Source: an uncultured Christensenella sp. (GTDB lineage Bacteria; Bacillota; Clostridia; Christensenellales; Borkfalkiaceae). From it: a DNA stretch of 6,442 nucleotides. The position numbers and the translations under genes were made by a program. The notes beneath the pieces were generated by a model. That model was not told the origin of the DNA. It saw nothing but the letters and a program-made list of their open reading frames with translations, and did not search any database. Location: positions 1 to 6,442 of the forward strand of contig CAJMEI010000069.1 of assembly GCA_905212395.1 (NCBI GenBank), read 5' to 3'. Of this stretch, positions 1 to 4,670 are shown in pieces; position 1 is the first letter of the stretch; every line of letters starts with the position of its first letter.

Positions 1-1
1 A

Positions 2-24
2 AGGAATATAGTTTATATATTCCT
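2..24. repeat. Inverted repeat upstream of pckA promoter region
   Basis: AGGAATATA (2-10) and TATATTCCT (16-24) form a perfect 9-bp inverted repeat around a 5-base centre. No T-run follows it, so it does not look like a terminator. It could be a regulator binding site for pckA, or part of something lying to the left of the window. No known operator is recognised. Confidence 0.4.
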
Positions 25-50
25 CAGAGTGTTGACAAAGTTCAATGCTC

Positions 51-79
51 TTTTCTTTTTATAAAAAATAGTATATAAT
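51..79 (+). promoter_or_regulatory. Putative pckA promoter
   Basis: TATAAT at 74-79 matches the sigma-A -10 box exactly. A 17-base spacer places the -35 at 51-56 (TTTTCT), which is a poor match, and there is no TGn extension. A consensus TTGACA lies at 32-37, but it is 36 bases from this -10 and too far to pair with it. A weak -35 would suit an activator-dependent or regulated promoter, but that is inference. Confidence 0.45.
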
Positions 80-103
80 GTAATCGTAAAAAAAGTTAAA
101 ATA

Positions 104-125
104 TGCTTTAAACCACTTTAAAGCA
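104..125 (+). promoter_or_regulatory. Hairpin in the pckA 5' untranslated leader
   Basis: TGCTTTAAA (104-112) and TTTAAAGCA (117-125) form a perfect 9-bp stem closed by CCAC. It lies between the predicted transcription start and the ribosome binding site GAGGT (142-146). It could stabilise the mRNA or be a palindromic operator just downstream of the start. It leaves the ribosome binding site free. Confidence 0.45.
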
Positions 126-151
126 AAGCAAAATAATCAGCGAGGTATAAA

Positions 152-1762
152 ATGAAAAAAATTGATTTAGCAAAGTACGGAATTACCGGAACTACAGAAG
201 TCGTTTACAATCCTTCTTACGACGAATTGTTTAACGAAGAAACCAAAGCAGACCTTACCGGATACGAAAAAGGACAAGTCAGCGAATTAGGCGCTGTAAA
301 CGTTATGACGGGTATTTACACCGGTCGTTCGCCTAAAGATAAATATATCGTAGTTGACGAAAAGAGTAAAGATACGGTTTGGTGGACTAGCGACGCTTAT
401 AAAAACGATAATCACCCCGCTTCTCAAGAAGCTTGGAACGCCGTTAAAGAACTTGCCGTTAAAGAACTTTCTAACAAAAGACTTTTCGTAGTAGACGCTT
501 TCTGCGGAGCTAATAAAGATACCCGTATGGCTATTCGTTTCATAGTAGAAGTTGCTTGGCAAGCTCACTTCGTAACGAATATGTTTATTAAGCCCACCAA
601 AGAAGAACTTGAAAACTTCGAACCTGACTTTATCGTTTACAACGCTAGTAAAGCAAAAGTTGAAAACTATAAAGAACTCGGCTTAAACAGCGAAACCGCA
701 GTTATGTTCAATATTACCAGCCGTGAACAAATTATCGTAAACACTTGGTACGGCGGAGAAATGAAAAAAGGTATGTTCTCTATGATGAACTACTACTTAC
801 CTTTAAAGGGAATAGCTTCTATGCACTGTTCGGCTAACACCGATATGGACGGCAAGAACACCGCTATTTTCTTCGGTCTTTCGGGAACGGGTAAAACCAC
901 GCTTTCTACCGACCCCAAACGTTTACTTATCGGCGACGACGAACACGGTTGGGACGATAACGGAGTGTTCAACTTCGAAGGCGGTTGTTATGCAAAAGTT
1001 ATCAACCTTGATAAAGATTCCGAACCCGACATTTACAACGCTATTAAAAGGGACGCTTTACTTGAAAACGTTACTTTGGATAAAGACGGAAAAATCGATT
1101 TCGCAGATAAGAGCGTAACCGAAAATACTCGTGTTTCTTATCCTATCGACCATATTAAAAATATCGTTCGTCCTATTTCCGCGGCTCCCGACGCTAAGAG
1201 CGTAATTTTCTTGTCGGCTGACGCATTCGGAGTATTACCTCCCGTATCTATTTTAACTCCCGAACAAACTCAATATTATTTCTTATCGGGATTTACCGCA
1301 AAACTTGCAGGTACCGAAAGGGGAATAACTGAACCTACGCCTACGTTCTCGGCATGTTTCGGTCAAGCGTTCTTGGAATTACATCCTACCAAATACGCAG
1401 AAGAATTAGTTAAGAAAATGCAAAAGAGCGGAGCTAAGGCATACCTTGTCAACACCGGTTGGAACGGAACGGGTAAACGTATTTCCATTAAGGATACCAG
1501 AGGTATTATCGACGCTATTTTAAGCGGAGATATCAACAACGCTCCTACGAAAACCATTCCTTACTTCAACTTTGAAGTTCCTACGAAGTTAAACGGAGTT
1601 GCTACGGAAATTCTTGACCCCAGAGATACTTATCAAGACGCTAAACAATGGGAAGTTAAGGCAGAAGATTTGGCAGGAAGATTTATTAAAAACTTTGCTA
1701 AATACGAAACTAACGAAGCAGGAAAAGCTTTGGTTTCCGCAGGTCCTGTTCTTAACAAATAA
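152..1762 (+). CDS. pckA: Phosphoenolpyruvate carboxykinase (ATP)
   Basis: This cytosolic enzyme interconverts oxaloacetate + ATP and PEP + CO2 + ADP (EC 4.1.1.49). In fermenting anaerobes it often runs in the CO2-fixing, ATP-forming direction. The 536-residue length is normal for the ATP-type family. Visible motifs are GIYTGRSPKDKY (54-65, substrate-binding Arg59), YGGEMKKG (200-207), the metal-ligand His225 in SMHCSAN, the P-loop GLSGTGKTT (242-250, Lys248), the metal site GDDEHGWDD (261-269), TRVSYPIDH (from 326, Arg327) and NTGWNGTGKR near the C-terminus. These match the catalytic residues of E. coli PckA, so the enzyme should be active. The start is supported by GAGGT at 142-146, five bases upstream. 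Frequent AAC, GAC and TTC codons, compared with the glycosyltransferase next door, suggest high expression. It appears to be transcribed alone. Confidence 0.98.
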   Translation: MKKIDLAKYGITGTTEVVYNPSYDELFNEETKADLTGYEKGQVSELGAVNVMTGIYTGRSPKDKYIVVDEKSKDTVWWTSDAYKNDNHPASQEAWNAVKELAVKELSNKRLFVVDAFCGANKDTRMAIRFIVEVAWQAHFVTNMFIKPTKEELENFEPDFIVYNASKAKVENYKELGLNSETAVMFNITSREQIIVNTWYGGEMKKGMFSMMNYYLPLKGIASMHCSANTDMDGKNTAIFFGLSGTGKTTLSTDPKRLLIGDDEHGWDDNGVFNFEGGCYAKVINLDKDSEPDIYNAIKRDALLENVTLDKDGKIDFADKSVTENTRVSYPIDHIKNIVRPISAAPDAKSVIFLSADAFGVLPPVSILTPEQTQYYFLSGFTAKLAGTERGITEPTPTFSACFGQAFLELHPTKYAEELVKKMQKSGAKAYLVNTGWNGTGKRISIKDTRGIIDAILSGDINNAPTKTIPYFNFEVPTKLNGVATEILDPRDTYQDAKQWEVKAEDLAGRFIKNFAKYETNEAGKALVSAGPVLNK

Positions 1763-1803
1763 TTTTAAATTTGTAAAATAATTTAAGTAAAAGTCTGTTA
1801 TTA

Positions 1804-1836
1804 GCCGAGTCCCTACAAGGGATTCGGCAATTAAAT
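1804..1836 (+). terminator. Probable pckA transcription terminator
   Basis: GCCGAGTCCC (1804-1813) pairs with GGGATTCGGC (1819-1828) over 10 positions with one G-U, closed by TACAA. It lies 42 bases after the pckA stop. The tail AATTAAAT is AT-rich but lacks a real T-run, so termination may be incomplete. A second small hairpin, AAATCC (1837-1842) with GGATTT (1847-1852), follows directly. Confidence 0.55.
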
Positions 1837-1860
1837 AAATCCTTACGGATTTGTTATATT

Positions 1861-1929
1861 CGCTAAAAGCGTAGGAACGTTTGTGTTATCGGTTTTAGTT
1901 TGTTATTTGTTAGCGTTAGCGCTTTTGGC
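1861..1929 (+). repeat. Inverted-repeat-rich stretch in the pckA-glycosyltransferase gap
   Basis: This lies in the 287-base gap 1763-2049, which has no convincing gene. GCTAAAAGCG (1862-1871) can pair with CGCTTTTGGC (1920-1929) with one G-U. The segment also contains the small palindrome CGCT-AAA-AGCG and a short direct repeat TTAGCG/TTAGCG near 1910-1921. Bases 1876-1900 share AACGTTTGT and ATCGGTTTTAGTT with the riboswitch terminator at 3098-3128. No known RNA family is recognised. It may be a decayed leader or simply spacer sequence. Confidence 0.3.
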
Positions 1930-1969
1930 TGTAATTTAACGTTAAAATAAATGAAAACGCCGAGTTTTA

Positions 1970-1998
1970 TTGACAATTAAATACAAAAAGTTTATAAT
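1970..1998 (+). promoter_or_regulatory. Consensus sigma-A promoter of the glycosyltransferase gene
   Basis: TTGACA (1970-1975) and TATAAT (1993-1998) match both consensus boxes exactly, with the ideal 17-base spacer. Transcription should begin near 2004-2006, about 45 bases before the start codon. Such a strong promoter often needs a repressor or attenuation, and a palindrome lies exactly at the predicted start. Confidence 0.85.
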
Positions 1999-2031
1999 AA
2001 ATAAAGCGTAGTTAATAGCTATGCTTTATTT
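1999..2031 (+). promoter_or_regulatory. 13-bp palindrome at the transcription start (operator or 5' hairpin)
   Basis: AAATAAAGCGTAG (1999-2011) is complementary to CTATGCTTTATTT (2019-2031) with one G-U and a 7-base centre. It abuts the -10 box and spans the predicted start site. As DNA this is a classic repressor position. As RNA it would place a hairpin at the 5' end of the mRNA. No regulator gene is in the window. Confidence 0.5.
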
Positions 2032-2049
2032 TAATTTAGGGATAACGAA

Positions 2050-2988
2050 ATGAGTTTAATTTCTTTGGTAGTACCTTGTTATAACGAGCAAGAAGCATTG
2101 CCTATATTTTACGAAGAATTTAAAAAAATAGCGTTACTAATGGAAAAGGAGTCTTTTGAGCTTTTGCTTGTAGACGACGGATCTAAGGACGACACGCTTA
2201 AAATAATGAAAGAATTAGCCGAAAAAGACTTAAGGGTAAAATATATATCTTTTTCAAGAAATTTCGGTAAGGAATCGGCGATATACGCAGGGCTTAAAAA
2301 CAGTAAAGGGGACTACGTTGCGCTAATGGACGCAGACTTGCAGGACCCGCCTTCACTTTTGCCCGAAATGTTTAAAGCGGTTACGGAAGAAGGGTACGAT
2401 AGCGTTGCCACAAGGCGCGTTACAAGAAAAGGCGAACCCAAAATACGTTCTTTTTTTGCAAGAAAATTTTATAAAGTTATGAATAAAGTTTCGGACACGG
2501 AACTTGTAGACGGCGCAAGAGATTATAGGCTAATGTCTAGAAAATTTGTAAACGCGTTGCTTGAAATGAGCGAAAAAAACAGGTTTACGAAAGGTATGTT
2601 CGGCTGGGTAGGTTTTAAAACCAAGTGGATAGAGTTTGAAAACGTACAGCGTAGCGCAGGGGAAACGAAATGGTCGTTTAAAAAGTTATGTAAATACGCT
2701 TTGGACGGAATTTTTGCGTTTTCTTATTTTCCGATAAAGCTTTTTACTAATTTAGCCTTATTTTTAATTTTTATAGGCTTTTTCGGGACGATTGCTACGG
2801 GAATTTGCGATATATGCGGTGTAGCCGTTAAAAGTTGGCTTTACTTTTTGGGAATAGGCGCGTTTTTTACGGGAGTAATAACTTTTTGTATCGGTATCTT
2901 AGGTAAGTACGTTTCGCATATATATAAAGAAGTAAAGGATAGGCCTATATATATAGAAAACGAAAGCAATATAGAAAAGTGCGAATAA
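2050..2988 (+). CDS. Membrane-anchored family 2 glycosyltransferase (GtrB/DPM1-like)
   Basis: The protein probably transfers a sugar from a nucleotide donor to a polyprenyl phosphate carrier at the inner face of the membrane. The product would be a lipid-linked sugar for cell-surface glycosylation. Its 312 residues hold a GT-A fold with VVPCYNEQE (7-15), VDDGSKDD (41-48), the DxD metal/nucleotide site in DADLQDP (94-100), RFTKGMFGW (178-186) and RSAGETKW (201-208). Two hydrophobic segments follow (about 229-251 and 264-286), then a basic tail. This is the usual GtrB/YkcC/DPM1 plan. Sugar and acceptor cannot be told from sequence, so no symbol is given. AGGGA at 2038-2042, seven bases upstream, supports the start. 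No flippase or second glycosyltransferase lies beside it. It has its own strong promoter, and its only apparent downstream terminator belongs to the Mn riboswitch. Confidence 0.9.
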   Translation: MSLISLVVPCYNEQEALPIFYEEFKKIALLMEKESFELLLVDDGSKDDTLKIMKELAEKDLRVKYISFSRNFGKESAIYAGLKNSKGDYVALMDADLQDPPSLLPEMFKAVTEEGYDSVATRRVTRKGEPKIRSFFARKFYKVMNKVSDTELVDGARDYRLMSRKFVNALLEMSEKNRFTKGMFGWVGFKTKWIEFENVQRSAGETKWSFKKLCKYALDGIFAFSYFPIKLFTNLALFLIFIGFFGTIATGICDICGVAVKSWLYFLGIGAFFTGVITFCIGILGKYVSHIYKEVKDRPIYIENESNIEKCE

Positions 2989-3000
2989 TTAAATATTATC

Positions 3001-3147
3001 GTGGGGGAGTAGCGACGAAATTTATTTCGTAGTAAATCAACATACTGGCTTTTTAGTCTGGTTTACTTTAAACAGCAAGACTCATACATTCAACTAAAAC
3101 GTTTGTAAAAACGCAATCGGTTTTAGTTATGCGTATGGAGTCTTTTT
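3001..3147 (+). promoter_or_regulatory. yybP-ykoY manganese riboswitch with expression platform
   Basis: The aptamer carries the conserved GGAGTAGC (3006-3013), TCAACATACT (3037-3046) and GCAAGAC (3075-3081) segments. P1 can form between GTGGG (3001-3005) and CTCAT (3081-3085). ACGAAA (3015-3020) with TTTCGT (3025-3030) makes one arm, and AGTAAATC (3031-3038) with GGTTTACT (3060-3067) makes the other. The P1 3' strand is also the 5' strand of a terminator, so Mn2+ binding should stabilise P1, prevent the terminator and allow transcription: an ON switch. The family commonly controls Mn exporters, and mntP is the next chromosomal gene after the inserted IS. It starts 12 bases after the glycosyltransferase stop. 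I see no convincing promoter of its own, so it may be fed by read-through. Confidence 0.87.
3077..3147 (+). terminator. Riboswitch-controlled intrinsic terminator
   Basis: AAGACTCATAC (3077-3087) pairs with GTATGGAGTC plus following Ts (3133-3144) with one bulged G. The inner helix AACTAAAAC (3092-3100) pairs perfectly with GTTTTAGTT (3120-3128). TTTTT follows at 3143-3147. The outer strand overlaps riboswitch P1 at 3081-3085, so the two folds exclude each other. Confidence 0.8.
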
Positions 3148-3162
3148 ATAATTAAAAAAGAA

Positions 3163-3195
3163 AGAAGGCGCAAAAAAATTTTGCGTCTTTTAATT
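3163..3195 (+). terminator. Second terminator-like hairpin after the riboswitch
   Basis: GGCGCAAAA (3167-3175) pairs with TTTTGCGTC (3179-3187) with one G-U and an AAA loop. The stem is lengthened by A/T pairs below, and TTTTAATT follows (3188-3195). It could be a constitutive backup terminator, which would oppose reading into mntP, or a hairpin of the old mntP leader. It lies just outside the left end of the IS. Confidence 0.5.
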
Positions 3196-3207
3196 GTGTA
3201 AACAATA

Positions 3208-3230
3208 AACCCCCAGATAGTCTGGGGGTT
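3208..3230 (+). repeat. Left-end hairpin of the IS
   Basis: AACCCCCAGA (3208-3217) and TCTGGGGGTT (3221-3230) form a perfect 10-bp stem with the loop TAG. This is the expected TnpA-binding hairpin of an IS200/IS605 left end. In RNA it could also hinder transcription entering from outside, though no T-run follows. Confidence 0.8.
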
Positions 3231-3246
3231 CAGTAAAGGTTTACCG

Positions 3247-3275
3247 TTGAGAAAAATCCTCCGTTTGTGTATAAT
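3247..3275 (+). promoter_or_regulatory. tnpA promoter
   Basis: TTGAGA (3247-3252), a 17-base spacer and TATAAT (3270-3275) make a near-consensus sigma-A promoter. Transcription should start near 3281-3283. The spacer contains the anti-ribosome-binding-site strand at 3254-3266, so the element's own transcript would lack that strand. Confidence 0.7.
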
Positions 3276-3323
3276 AAAAGTTGCGACCTGCCAGTTGCAA
3301 CGAATAAAATAAACGGAGGATTT
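3254..3323 (+). promoter_or_regulatory. Inverted repeat masking the tnpA ribosome binding site in read-through RNA
   Basis: AAATCCTCCGTTT (3254-3266) is the exact complement of AAACGGAGGATTT (3311-3323), which contains the GGAGG of tnpA and touches its start codon. Any transcript entering from upstream would fold this 13-bp helix and hide the ribosome binding site. Sequestration of the transposase start is known in IS200. Here the masking strand lies upstream of the predicted native start. Confidence 0.75.
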
Positions 3324-3816
3324 ATGAAAAAAGAAATTTTCACTGGAAATAGTTTAGCACACACGAAATGGAATTGCAAGTATCACATAGTATTTGCGCC
3401 AAAATATCGTCGAAAAGTATTTTACGAGGACAAAAGGCAAGATATAAGGGATATACTACGAACGCTATGTAAATGGAAAGGAGTAGAAATAATAGAAGGA
3501 GAAGTGTGTCCCGACCACATACATTTGCTTTTATCAATACCACCCAAAATTAGCGTTTCGGGATTCATGGGGTATCTAAAAGGGAAAAGTAGTCTAATGA
3601 TATTTCAAAAATACGGCAACTTAAAATTTGCATACCGAAATCGCGAATTTTGGTGCAGGGGATTTTACGTAGATACATCGGGGAAAGACACGAAAGCAAT
3701 TAAAGAGTATATTAAAAATCAATTAGAACAAGACAAACAGGCAGACCAGTTAAGTATATTTGACCCAAAAGACCCGTTTACGGGTAGCAAGTAAAAGGTG
3801 CAGGACTGGCAGGTCG
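3284..3816. repeat. 12-bp inverted repeat bracketing tnpA inside the IS
   Basis: CGACCTGCCAGT (3284-3295) is exactly complementary to ACTGGCAGGTCG (3805-3816). The left copy is at the predicted 5' end of the tnpA mRNA and the right copy starts 11 bases after the stop codon. The copies could pair in mRNA or in the single-stranded transposition intermediate. Local alternatives compete: GTTGC (3280-3284) with GCAAC (3297-3301), and CTGGC (3806-3810) with GCCAG (3840-3844). Confidence 0.6.
3324..3794 (+). CDS. tnpA: IS200-type Y1 (HUH) transposase TnpA
   Basis: This small single-strand DNA transposase cuts and rejoins IS ends through a 5'-phosphotyrosine bond, working as a dimer. Its 156 residues are a full-length family member. 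The typical N-terminal motif WNCKYHIVFAPKYRR (16-30) is followed by the HUH metal site CPDHIHLLL (62-70, His65 and His67). A GYLKGKSS stretch begins at 83, REFWCRGFYVDT at 107-118, and the helix IKEYIKNQ carries the likely nucleophile Tyr129. All catalytic residues are present. An in-frame ATG at 3267 was rejected because it precedes the promoter's predicted start. The ATG at 3324 has GGAGG at 3315-3319, four bases upstream, and gives the usual family N-terminus. No tnpB or accessory gene is present. Confidence 0.95.
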   Translation: MKKEIFTGNSLAHTKWNCKYHIVFAPKYRRKVFYEDKRQDIRDILRTLCKWKGVEIIEGEVCPDHIHLLLSIPPKISVSGFMGYLKGKSSLMIFQKYGNLKFAYRNREFWCRGFYVDTSGKDTKAIKEYIKNQLEQDKQADQLSIFDPKDPFTGSK

Positions 3817-3866
3817 TATAAATACGCACTTGTGCGTAAGCCAGAATAGTTTAGGGCTAATTGCCC
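3806..3866 (+). other. Structured 3' region of the IS downstream of tnpA
   Basis: CTGGC (3806-3810) pairs with GCCAG (3840-3844) and encloses a hairpin of TACGCAC (3823-3829) with GTGCGTA (3832-3838). GGGC (3854-3857) then pairs with GCCC (3863-3866), and the right-end hairpin follows. Consecutive stems between a transposase gene and the right end recall the guide RNAs of tnpB/iscB elements, but no nuclease gene is present. It may equally be DNA structure for TnpA or a 3' end for the mRNA. Confidence 0.4.
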
Positions 3867-3878
3867 GAAAATGAAAAA

Positions 3879-3897
3879 CCACCAGCTAGGCTGGTGG
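3879..3897 (+). repeat. Right-end hairpin of the IS
   Basis: CCACCAGC (3879-3886) and GCTGGTGG (3890-3897) form a perfect 8-bp stem with loop TAG. It shares the CCAG-TAG-CTGG-type core of the left-end hairpin, as expected for two sites bound by the same TnpA. Confidence 0.75.
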
Positions 3898-3929
3898 ATA
3901 CTTATTTTGTTAAAAGTTTAAGTAAAATT

Positions 3930-3957
3930 TTGGCATTATAAATAGAGTTAATAAAAT
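3930..3957 (+). promoter_or_regulatory. Possible mntP promoter downstream of the IS
   Basis: TTGGCA (3930-3935), a 16-base spacer and TAAAAT (3952-3957) each match consensus at five of six positions. It would start mntP transcription without passing through the riboswitch. The region is very AT-rich, so a chance match is quite possible. Another -10-like TATTAT lies at 3957-3962. Confidence 0.35.
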
Positions 3958-3970
3958 ATTATTATAAAAA

Positions 3971-3997
3971 ACGTCAATCGAATTTTGTTTTTGGCGT
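3971..3997 (+). promoter_or_regulatory. Hairpin in the mntP leader
   Basis: ACGTCAA (3971-3977) pairs with TTGGCGT (3991-3997), seven pairs with one G-U, leaving a 13-base AT-rich loop. It ends five bases before the GGGTGA ribosome binding site (4002-4007). It could tune mntP translation, but with such a large loop it may be incidental. Confidence 0.3.
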
Positions 3998-4010
3998 AAA
4001 CGGGTGAATT

Positions 4011-4580
4011 ATGTTTTTATTTATTGCAAACAGCTTGCTTTTAGGCGTAGGACTTACTATGGACGCTTTTTCGGTGTCTATGGCAAACGGACTTAACGAA
4101 AAAAATATACCGAAAAATAAAATGTTTTTAATTGCGGGAACGTTTGCGTTTTTTCAAGCGTTAATGCCAATGCTCGGGTGGATTTGCGTACATACTATAA
4201 TAGAAAAATTTTCTTCTTTTGAAAAGGCAATACCTTACGTCGCTCTTGTTCTTCTTGCGTTTTTAGGAATAAAAATGATAGTAGACGCAGTGAGAAATAC
4301 GGGAGGTGAGAAAATTGCTTTATCGTTCGGCGGGTTAATAATTCAAGGAATCGCTACCAGTATAGACGCATTATCCGTAGGCTTTACTATTGCGGAATAT
4401 AATTTTTTAAAAGCGTTAGTGTGTTCTTTAATAATTTCAAGCATTACGTTTTCTTTATGCGTAGTAGGCGTTGTTATAGGCAAAAAATTCGGGGATAAAT
4501 TAAAAAATAGAGCTTCTATATTAGGGGGTATAATTTTAATTTTAATAGGTATAGAAATATTCCTAACGGGAATACTTTAA
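4011..4580 (+). CDS. mntP: Manganese efflux pump MntP
   Basis: This inner-membrane exporter removes excess Mn2+ from the cytoplasm. Its 189 residues match the roughly 188-residue E. coli protein. It has six hydrophobic segments (about 2-24, 36-60, 68-90, 105-127, 131-156 and 168-187). They fall as two three-helix halves, each with an acidic signature in its first helix: GLTMDAFSVSMANG (14-27, Asp18) and ATSIDALSVGF (115-125, Asp119). These aspartates are the conserved transport residues of the family. The start uses GGGTGA at 4002-4007, close to the ATG. The next in-frame Met (17) would remove the first helix. The Mn riboswitch upstream supports the function strongly, though the IS lies between them. 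No clear terminator follows, only A/T runs. Confidence 0.95.
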   Translation: MFLFIANSLLLGVGLTMDAFSVSMANGLNEKNIPKNKMFLIAGTFAFFQALMPMLGWICVHTIIEKFSSFEKAIPYVALVLLAFLGIKMIVDAVRNTGGEKIALSFGGLIIQGIATSIDALSVGFTIAEYNFLKALVCSLIISSITFSLCVVGVVIGKKFGDKLKNRASILGGIILILIGIEIFLTGIL

Positions 4581-4618
4581 AAGAAAAACAAAAAAATAAA
4601 AATTTTTTTAAAAAAAAG

Positions 4619-4650
4619 TTGACAAAGTTTTTTTAGGGTGCTATTATAAT
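4619..4650 (+). promoter_or_regulatory. Sigma-A promoter of the trpB T-box unit
   Basis: TTGACA (4619-4624) is followed after 17 bases by TATTAT (4642-4647), which overlaps TATAAT (4645-4650, 20-base spacer). Transcription should start at about 4654-4658, just before the T-box stem I. It lies 39 bases after the mntP stop, so trpB is a separate transcription unit. Confidence 0.82.
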
Positions 4651-4670
4651 CACAACAAATAAATTACAAA

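Larger units (their letters stand above)
3208..3897 (+). mobile_element. IS200-type insertion sequence, TnpA only
   Basis: A single Y1 transposase gene lies between two subterminal hairpins, one left (3208-3230) and one right (3879-3897), both with TAG loops. There is no tnpB, which places it in the IS200 group rather than IS605. Such elements move as single-stranded DNA, recognise end hairpins rather than terminal inverted repeats, and leave no target duplication. Coordinates given here run hairpin to hairpin. The true cleavage sites should lie up to about 20 bases outside and cannot be fixed without an empty site. The transposase is intact with a good promoter, so the copy may be active. 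It sits between the Mn riboswitch and mntP. Confidence 0.88.

Noticed and set aside
32..37. TTGACA as the -35 box of pckA
   Set aside because: The nearest good -10 (74-79) is 36 bases away and the 17-18 base position holds only Ts. It may be chance, or belong to another signal.
287..568. Open frame on the minus strand inside pckA
   Set aside because: It is fully antisense to a strongly conserved enzyme, with no ribosome binding site or recognisable domain. It is a shadow of pckA.
1363..1557. Minus-strand frame in the pckA 3' half, and a plus-strand frame at 1599-1781
   Set aside because: Both overlap conserved pckA coding sequence in other frames and show no family features.
3267..3323. Upstream in-frame ATG for tnpA, adding 19 residues
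   Set aside because: It precedes the predicted transcription start and overlaps the masking strand. The added residues do not resemble the family N-terminus, and the ATG at 3324 has its own GGAGG.
3340..3543. Minus-strand frame of 67 codons opposite tnpA
   Set aside because: It is antisense to the conserved transposase. Its hydrophobic look is a by-product of the tnpA codons.
3208..3897. IS605-type or nuclease-carrying element, or CRISPR-related locus
   Set aside because: There is no tnpB, iscB or cas gene, and no regularly spaced direct repeats. Only tnpA and its end structures are present.
4590..4620. A/T run after mntP as a terminator
   Set aside because: A-run followed by T-run without GC pairs. 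It gives no stable hairpin and could serve as upstream element for the trpB promoter instead.
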